NCBI GenBank assembly: GCA_041581055.1
Contig: JBFGCT010000060.1
Coordinates: 1-20,477, forward strand
Reading direction: 5' to 3'
Source: JBFGCT01 sp041581055
Lineage (GTDB): Bacteria > Actinomycetota > Acidimicrobiia > Acidimicrobiales > Ilumatobacteraceae
DNA length: 20,477 nt
In this document: one piece after another, positions 15,987-20,477 of the stretch
How positions within the stretch are numbered: position 1 is the stretch's first letter
Layout of the letters: every line of letters begins with the position of its first letter
Notes under the pieces: generated by a model
The model's database searches: none
The model's input: only the letters and a program-made list of their open reading frames with translations
What the model was told of the DNA's origin: nothing
Made by a program: the position numbers and the translations under genes

Positions 15987-15992
15987 ACTGTA
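15987..15992 (-). promoter_or_regulatory. -10 hexamer for the P450 gene, leaderless type
   Basis: On the minus strand this reads TACAGT and ends 6 nt before the P450 ATG (15980). It lies 2 bp from the divergent PIG-L -10, so the two polymerases would compete for the same 28-bp gap. Confidence 0.5.
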
Positions 15993-15994
15993 GA

Positions 15995-16000
15995 TACCGT
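15995..16000 (+). promoter_or_regulatory. -10 hexamer for the PIG-L gene, leaderless type
   Basis: TACCGT, identical to the hemolysin III operon hexamer, ends 8 nt before ATG 16009. Any -35 element would fall inside the first codons of the P450 gene. No ribosome site precedes the ATG. Confidence 0.5.
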
Positions 16001-16008
16001 GGGCGGCC

Positions 16009-16725
16009 ATGATGCAGTTCACCGACATCGAGCGCGCCCTCGTCGTCATGGCCCACCCCGACGACGTCGACTTCGCCGCCGCCGGCACGGTCGCCAACAT
16101 GACCGACGCCGGCGTCGAGGTCGTCTACTGCCTCGTGACCGACGGCCAGGCCGGCGGGTTCGACCGCACGATCCCCCGTGACGAGATGGCGTCGATCCGG
16201 AGGCAGGAGCAGACCAAGGCCGCCGCCGACGTCGGCGTCACCGACCTGCGCTTCCTCGGGCACATGGACGGCAGCGTCGTCGCCGACCTCCAACTGCGCT
16301 GCGACATCAGCCGGGTGATCCGCGAGGTCCGGCCGCAGGTCGTGATCACACAGATGCCGATGCGCAGCCTGGCCTCGACGTACGGTTCGCACCCGGACCA
16401 CATCGCCACCGGCGAGGCGACGATGTGCGCGGTCTACCCCGACGCCCGCAACCCGTTCGCCTTCCCGGGAACGCCGTGCGCCGAGCTCGACGACTGGGCG
16501 GTCGACGAGGTGTGGATCGCGTTCGGCCAGGACGGCGACGACGTCGTCGACATCACCGCCCAGCTCGAGCGCAAGATGCGGGCGCTGCTCTGCCACGAGA
16601 GCCAGCACCGCGATCCCGATGCCCTCGTCGAGCGGGTCCACGACTGGTGGAAGGGGATCGCCGCCGCGCATGGGCTGCCGGAGGGGTCCAGCGCCGAGTC
16701 GTTCCGGGTCGTCGACACCCGCTGA
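16009..16725 (+). CDS. PIG-L (LmbE-like) family zinc deacetylase
   Basis: The 238-residue protein belongs to the PIG-L/LmbE family of zinc-dependent N-deacetylases, which includes MshB (mycothiol synthesis) and Mca. The metal-binding motif is AHPDDVD (15-21) in place of the common HPDDE, keeping H16 and both Asp; the second part is GSHPDH (126-131) with H128. It is shorter than MshB (about 300 residues), so the substrate is probably different, perhaps an N-acetylated sugar or small metabolite. ATG 16009 is followed directly by a second ATG at 16012; the first is at better distance from the -10. The gene is divergent from the P450 with only 28 bp between start codons. The GGDEF-like gene starts 81 nt downstream. 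Confidence 0.9.
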   Translation: MMQFTDIERALVVMAHPDDVDFAAAGTVANMTDAGVEVVYCLVTDGQAGGFDRTIPRDEMASIRRQEQTKAAADVGVTDLRFLGHMDGSVVADLQLRCDISRVIREVRPQVVITQMPMRSLASTYGSHPDHIATGEATMCAVYPDARNPFAFPGTPCAELDDWAVDEVWIAFGQDGDDVVDITAQLERKMRALLCHESQHRDPDALVERVHDWWKGIAAAHGLPEGSSAESFRVVDTR

Positions 16726-16806
16726 GCGGCCTGGCGTGCGGAGATTGCCGGGCGGCCTGGGCGGTTTCCGGTTCAAGTCGAGCGCGCCCACGACCGATAC
16801 GAGGAT

Positions 16807-17238
16807 GTGAGGTTCTCGACGCCGGCCGATGTCATCCGCCGACGTCGAGCGCTGTCGGGCATTCTCGCCGAGGCCGACGACGGCTCACGCCGCCGCCGAC
16901 GGCGTGATCGATCAGCGGGGGACGGCGGCATGCCGATCACGATGATGTCGATCGAGGTCGAGTACTTCGGCGATCTGACCCGCCGTCAGAAGCGGGCGCT
17001 GTGCGAGGACGTGATCAGACGTATCGAGCTGAAGCTGCCCAACCTGCTGCGCGCCTCCGACGTCACCTACCGCGAGGGTCGCGACCGCGTGTGCGTGTTG
17101 CTGCCCGACACCTGCCGTGAGGACGCCCAGATCGTCGTCGACCGGGTGCGCCGGGCGATGGAGTTCGAGCTGCTGCCGACCAAGGCGACCGTGGCGATCA
17201 CGCTCAGCGCCGCCGGCGAGCCGACGTCGTCCGCCTGA
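16807..17238 (+). CDS. small degenerate GGDEF-like protein
   Basis: The 143-residue frame contains a stretch (about 48-137) that follows the second half of a GGDEF (diguanylate cyclase) domain: DVIRRIELKLPNLLRASD, then YREGRDRVCVLLPDT, then DRVRRAM and VAITLSAAG. The signature GGDEF itself is replaced by EGRDR (90-94), and the region that normally binds GTP phosphates is shortened, so cyclase activity is very unlikely. The first 40 residues are low-complexity and include a run of arginines. GTG 16807 lacks a clear ribosome site; ATG 16930 (residue 42), preceded by GGGGGA, is a plausible alternative giving a 102-residue product. The role could be binding or sensing, or it may be a decayed domain. 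The assignment rests on pattern matching by eye. Confidence 0.6.
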   Translation: MRFSTPADVIRRRRALSGILAEADDGSRRRRRRDRSAGDGGMPITMMSIEVEYFGDLTRRQKRALCEDVIRRIELKLPNLLRASDVTYREGRDRVCVLLPDTCREDAQIVVDRVRRAMEFELLPTKATVAITLSAAGEPTSSA

Positions 17239-17247
17239 CACGCCGGG

Positions 17248-17278
17248 TTGTGGGCGGCCCGAGGGCGCTCGTTACGCT
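17248..17278 (+). promoter_or_regulatory. promoter of the thiolase gene, leaderless type
   Basis: TACGCT (17273-17278) fits TANNNT and ends 7 nt before ATG 17286. TTGTGG (17248-17253) lies 19 bp upstream as a possible -35. The direct repeat CGCTCG-tta-CGCTCG (17266-17280) overlaps the hexamer. No ribosome site precedes the start codon. Confidence 0.5.
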
Positions 17279-17285
17279 CGCGGCC

Positions 17286-18488
17286 ATGACCGAAGCAGTG
17301 ATTGTCGCCACCGCCCGCAGCCCGATCGGGCGCGCCGCCAAAGGGTCGCTCATCGACCTCCGCCCGGACGACATGTCGGCGCAGATCGTCCGTGCGCTCA
17401 TGGCCAAGGTGCCAGAGGTGAGCGCCTCCGACGTCGAGGACCTGATCATGGGCTGCGGCCAGCCGGCGGGCGAGGCGGGCTTCAACATCGGCCGGATCGT
17501 CGCCGGCCTCGCCGGTCTGGGCGACGTGCCCGGCGTGACGGTCAACCGCTACTGCTCCTCCAGCCTGCAGACGATCCGCATGGCCGCGCACGCGATCAAG
17601 GCCGGCGAGGGCGACTGCTTCATCTCGGCCGGCGTCGAGACGGTCAGCCGCTATTCGTCCGGGGCGAGCGACATGGCCCCCAACCCGATCTTCAAGGGCC
17701 CGGGCGCCCGCACCGCCGAGCGCGCCCAGGGTGGCCAGCCGGACTGGACGCCGCCCGAGGGACTGCCCGACTTCTACATCGCGATGGGCCAGACCGCCGA
17801 GAACGTCCGCGAGATCGAGAACGTGACCCGCGAGGAGATGGACGAGTTCGCCGCGCAGAGCCAGCAGCGGGCGGTCGCCGCCGTCGAGCGTGGGCACTTC
17901 GAGAACGAGATCTCCCCGTTGACGCTGCCCGACGGGACGGTCGTCGCCAAAGACGACGGCCCGCGCCCGGGGACGACCGCCGAGAAGCTCGCCGAGCTGA
18001 AGCCGGTGTTCCGCCCCGACGGTCAGATCACCGCCGGCAACGCCTGCCCGCTCAACGACGGCGCCGCCGCGGTGATGGTGATGAGCGAGGCGCGGGCGAC
18101 GGAGCTCGGGCTGACGCCCCTCGCCCGGATCATCTCATCGGGCGTCACCGGGCTGAACCCTGAGATCATGGGCCTGGGCCCGATCGAGGCCAGCCGGCAG
18201 GCGATGAAGCGGGCCGGGATGAGCGCCGACGACATCGACCTCGTCGAGATCAATGAGGCGTTCGCCGCCCAGGTCATCCCGTCGGCCAAGCACCTCGGGT
18301 TCGGCCACGACAAGGTCAACGTCAACGGCGGGGCGATCGCCCTCGGTCACCCGTTCGGGATGACCGGCGCCCGCATCATGACCACGCTGATCAACAACCT
18401 CCAGAGCGAGGACAAGACGATCGGCCTCGAGACGATGTGCGTCGGCGGCGGCCAGGGCATGGCGATGATCATCGAGCGCCTGAACTGA
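17286..18488 (+). CDS. acetyl-CoA C-acyltransferase (thiolase)
   Basis: The 400-residue protein is a complete degradative or biosynthetic thiolase that cleaves or forms 3-ketoacyl-CoA. The acyl-accepting cysteine is C90 in NRYCSSSLQ, the general-base histidine is H355 in ALGHPFGMTG, and the second catalytic cysteine is C385 in CVGGGQG. The conserved NEAFA (about 320-324) is also present. Length is typical. ATG 17286 begins the protein at the usual VIVATARSPIGR strand, with a leaderless-type -10 seven bases upstream. With the acyl-CoA ligase in this window it fits fatty-acid or steroid-derived beta-oxidation, though the two are 13 kb apart and not in one operon. It converges on the phosphohistidine-domain gene. 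Confidence 0.96.
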   Translation: MTEAVIVATARSPIGRAAKGSLIDLRPDDMSAQIVRALMAKVPEVSASDVEDLIMGCGQPAGEAGFNIGRIVAGLAGLGDVPGVTVNRYCSSSLQTIRMAAHAIKAGEGDCFISAGVETVSRYSSGASDMAPNPIFKGPGARTAERAQGGQPDWTPPEGLPDFYIAMGQTAENVREIENVTREEMDEFAAQSQQRAVAAVERGHFENEISPLTLPDGTVVAKDDGPRPGTTAEKLAELKPVFRPDGQITAGNACPLNDGAAAVMVMSEARATELGLTPLARIISSGVTGLNPEIMGLGPIEASRQAMKRAGMSADDIDLVEINEAFAAQVIPSAKHLGFGHDKVNVNGGAIALGHPFGMTGARIMTTLINNLQSEDKTIGLETMCVGGGQGMAMIIERLN

Positions 18489-18522
18489 GTTCGGGTCGAC
18501 GTCCCCGCCCCCGGCCCCGGTT

Positions 18523-18565
18523 TGTGTGACCGAAGATGTCGAGGTTCGCGATGTTCGGTCACACA
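18523..18565. terminator. 12-bp inverted repeat between convergent genes, overlapping a stop codon
   Basis: TGTGTGACCGAA (18523-18534) and TTCGGTCACACA (18554-18565) are perfect 12-bp arms with a 19-nt centre. The centre holds a small CGA-ggt-TCG stem. The right arm contains the TGA stop (18559-18561, minus) of the phosphohistidine-domain gene, and the left arm starts 34 bp after the thiolase stop. It is well placed as a bidirectional terminator but has no T-tract; it could also be a dispersed palindromic repeat of this genome. Confidence 0.6.
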
Positions 18566-20196
18566 GATTCGGCGGCGGGGTCGACGACTCGGACGGTGCC
18601 GGCGGACGGATCGACGTGCACGGTGCTGCCGTCGGGGATGGTGAGGGCGCCGGTGGCGCCGATGACGGCGGGGATCCCGAGCTCGCGGGCGATCACGGCG
18701 GCGTGGGACAGCAGCCCGCCGTTGGCCGTCACGACCGCGCCGGCGATCGCCAGCACCGCGTTGAACGCCGGTGACGTCACGCGGACGATCAGCACGTCGC
18801 CGGGCTCCAGCTTGTCGATCGCGTCGTCGGCGGATGCGGCGACCCGGGCCCTCCCGGTGTAGCCGTCCCTGCCGACGCCGACGCCGTCGAGCCGGTCGTA
18901 GCGGGATTGGCCGTCCATCCCCATGTACTTCAGCGACACCTGCACCATGCCGACGATCCGGGCGAGCGCCGGGGGGAGGGCGTCGAGCAGGGGCGCCGGT
19001 TCGGGATCGCCCAGCGTGTCGGGCGGTGTCAGGGTCGCCAGTCGGGCCCGTCGCTCGGCGCGACGCTCCAGGTCACCCGCGCCAGGACGCGCCGGGCCGA
19101 ACAGCGAGCGTGCCTCGTCGGGCGTCAGCTCGAGGGCGTGGTCGGCCCGCGCGAGTTGGCCCCGGTCGGTGAGCCGTGCGCCCGCCGCCAGCAGCGCCCG
19201 ACGGAGGAGCCCGGTCGGCCACTCGACCGTCAGCGGCCCGTTGTCGTCGCGCATGTCCATGACGGCGCGGGCGTCACCGAGGAACTCGTCGAAGTCGGAT
19301 CGTTCGGCGGCAGGCACCTGCTCGCGCAATTCGGCGGCGAGCGCGGCGTGATCGACCACCGCCGGGGGTACGGCCGACCGGATGCTGTCGACGACGAGGT
19401 CGGGGAGCTCGATCAACCGAAACGACGTGATGTCGTAGCCGGTCGCCAAGATGTTGCCGCGCTCGTCGAGGTAGCGGTCGAGCAGCGCGGCCGCCTCGTC
19501 GGAGATCGCGCGGACGTCGTCGAGCGATTCCGGCAGCCGGGCGGACCCATCGACGAGCGTCTTGAGCTCGCACAGCGTCGTCATCGGGGCGGCGGTCGAC
19601 GGCGAGGCTCCGGACAGCGCCTTGATCGCCTCGACCGGATCGACGCCCCACCCGATGCAGGCGTGCAGGTACTTGGCGAGCGGGCCGATGTCGTGGCCGT
19701 GGAGCCAGAAGTGGAGCTCGTAGTTCTCCCGCAGACGGTCGAGCAGCGCGTCGACGTGGGCCTGCAGGGCGTCGTCGGGGAGCCCGTCGGGCGCGACCCG
19801 CTGCAGGTCGAGGTTGGTCGCCCGGAGACGGGGCCGGATCTCGCGCTCCCACCGACTGGCGACCTCGTTCGACGGCCGGTCGCGGAACGTCTTCTCGGCC
19901 TGTTTCGCGCGGGCCCGGAACGCCGGGTGCACCCGCGCCACGAGCCGCAGGATCGGGGTCGGCGGCGCCTTCTTGGCCGGCCGGTCGCCCATGATCAGCG
20001 GACGGAGACGGGTGTACATGAAGCCGTTGACGAAGCGGGCTTCGATGTGGTCGGCCGGCACGCCGAGCTCGGCGAACGCCCGTCCGAGACCGGCGGCCAT
20101 CGACTCGCCGATGAGCCATTGGCTGATCGGCGTGGTGCCGCCCGGGTAGTGCGACCGATCGAGCGACCACTCGCCCGGGCCCGGCGGCGCGAACAC
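18559..20196 (-). CDS. PEP-utilising-enzyme phosphohistidine-domain protein lacking an ATP-binding domain
   Basis: The 545-residue protein ends in a swivelling phosphohistidine domain (about 437-540) with NGGLLSHAAVIARELGIPAV (492-511; catalytic H498), the mobile domain of PEP synthase, PPDK and rifampin phosphotransferase. The first 430 residues are helical; the start (WSLDRSHYPGGTTP, 10-23) recalls the substrate-binding part of rifampin-phosphotransferase-like proteins. The N-terminal ATP-grasp domain that normally phosphorylates the histidine is absent, so either a separate protein supplies it or the protein works differently. GTG 20196 is chosen because GGAGG (20206-20202) lies 5 nt upstream; the frame continues upstream without a likely start. 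The preceding gene ends 17 nt before it, so they form an operon. Confidence 0.85.
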   Translation of the reverse strand: MFAPPGPGEWSLDRSHYPGGTTPISQWLIGESMAAGLGRAFAELGVPADHIEARFVNGFMYTRLRPLIMGDRPAKKAPPTPILRLVARVHPAFRARAKQAEKTFRDRPSNEVASRWEREIRPRLRATNLDLQRVAPDGLPDDALQAHVDALLDRLRENYELHFWLHGHDIGPLAKYLHACIGWGVDPVEAIKALSGASPSTAAPMTTLCELKTLVDGSARLPESLDDVRAISDEAAALLDRYLDERGNILATGYDITSFRLIELPDLVVDSIRSAVPPAVVDHAALAAELREQVPAAERSDFDEFLGDARAVMDMRDDNGPLTVEWPTGLLRRALLAAGARLTDRGQLARADHALELTPDEARSLFGPARPGAGDLERRAERRARLATLTPPDTLGDPEPAPLLDALPPALARIVGMVQVSLKYMGMDGQSRYDRLDGVGVGRDGYTGRARVAASADDAIDKLEPGDVLIVRVTSPAFNAVLAIAGAVVTANGGLLSHAAVIARELGIPAVIGATGALTIPDGSTVHVDPSAGTVRVVDPAAESV

Positions 20197-20213
20197 GTCG
20201 GCCTCCGTGGACG

Positions 20214-20477
20214 TCAGCGAACTTCCCAGCGGTTGGGACGGTCGGCGTGGACCGTGATCGCGTCCGGTCGGTTGGGGCAGATCGTGGCGCGCAGCACGTA
20301 CTTGTGGCCGGCGCTGGAGAGCTCGGCGAGGGCGAACCCGTCGTGGGAGTCCCGGACGCCCGTGCCGATCGAGTGCAGCGACGCGATCTCCAGGCCGGCC
20401 GACTCGGCCTCGGCCCGCCACAGGTTGACCAGGCCCTGCCGCAGCGACGGGTCGTCGAGCAGGTCGGCGCCGTCGAG
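20214..20477 (-). CDS. 3' end of an unrecognised gene, start outside window
   Basis: An open frame enters from the right edge and encodes 87 residues ending RPNRWEVR before TGA (20216-20214). It reads as a soluble mixed alpha/beta C-terminus: LLDDPSLRQGLVNLWRAEAE, then SLHSIGTGVRDSHDGFALAEL and YVLRATICPNRPDA. The codon pattern is strongly G/C-biased at third positions, as in real genes here. I do not recognise the family. It lies 17 nt upstream of the phosphohistidine-domain gene on the same strand, so the two are probably co-transcribed and may act together. Confidence 0.7.
   Translation of the reverse strand, partial: LDGADLLDDPSLRQGLVNLWRAEAESAGLEIASLHSIGTGVRDSHDGFALAELSSAGHKYVLRATICPNRPDAITVHADRPNRWEVR

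Noticed and set aside
14686..16791. Minus-strand open frame (701 codons) spanning the P450 and PIG-L genes
   Set aside because: It is in a different frame from the P450 and antisense to PIG-L, with an Arg/Asp/Pro-rich translation.
16886..16906. Hairpin CACGCCG-N7-CGGCGTG near the start of the GGDEF-like gene
   Set aside because: It may be simply coding sequence of the Arg-rich head; without knowing the true start, no regulatory role can be argued.

Overview
The window is about 70% G+C and dense with genes. The gene content (UvrD2-like helicase with an HRDC domain, LigB-type ATP-dependent DNA ligase, KorA with its gamma domain fused to alpha, acyl-CoA ligase, thiolase, cytochrome P450, and a 13E12-type DUF222/HNH protein) points to a high-GC actinobacterium. 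My best guess is class Acidimicrobiia (Ilumatobacter-like), but no rRNA or other taxonomic marker is present, so this is inference. I saw no tRNA, rRNA, CRISPR array, transposase, integrase or phage module. No stretch over 300 bases lacks a gene.

Layout from left to right. A 5'-truncated helicase gene (2-2809) opens with an in-frame 27-bp repeat and runs at its 3' end into a 14-bp minisatellite (2785-2930). An acyl-CoA ligase (2989-4533, minus) diverges from a tight plus-strand operon at 4658-7307: a hemolysin III/PAQR-type membrane protein, an uncharacterised protein that may have an RNase H-like fold, and an orphan ABC ATPase with altered signature and switch motifs. The convergent korAB operon (7340-10308, minus) encodes 2-oxoglutarate:ferredoxin oxidoreductase. 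Next come ligB, a 52-residue lipoprotein, thymidine kinase and a DUF222/HNH gene (10448-14243, plus). On the minus strand, a cytochrome P450 overlaps a small four-helix membrane protein (14279-15980). A PIG-L deacetylase, a degenerate GGDEF-like protein and a thiolase follow on the plus strand (16009-18488). The right end carries, on the minus strand, a phosphohistidine-domain protein lacking an ATP-binding domain, preceded by the 3' end of an unrecognised gene.

The regulatory layer is the most informative part. Several genes have a TANNNT -10 hexamer ending 6-9 bases before the start codon with no Shine-Dalgarno sequence, which is the signature of leaderless transcripts. Internal operon genes such as korB and the phosphohistidine protein use GGAGG sites instead. 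The DUF222/HNH gene has a near-consensus TTGATG-17-TATTAT promoter with an actinobacterial SOS (LexA) box between the two hexamers. The thymidine kinase -10 lies in the loop of a perfect 9-bp inverted repeat touching its start codon. The P450 and PIG-L genes are divergent across 28 bp, with -10 hexamers 2 bp apart.

Metabolically, the ligase, thiolase, P450 and KorAB fit aerobic breakdown of lipids or steroid-like compounds feeding the TCA cycle. The helicase, ligase, kinase and SOS-linked HNH protein are DNA-metabolism genes. No single gene cluster in the window clearly forms a new defence system. The best candidates for undescribed biology are the hemolysin III/unknown/ABC operon and the SOS-linked HNH gene.
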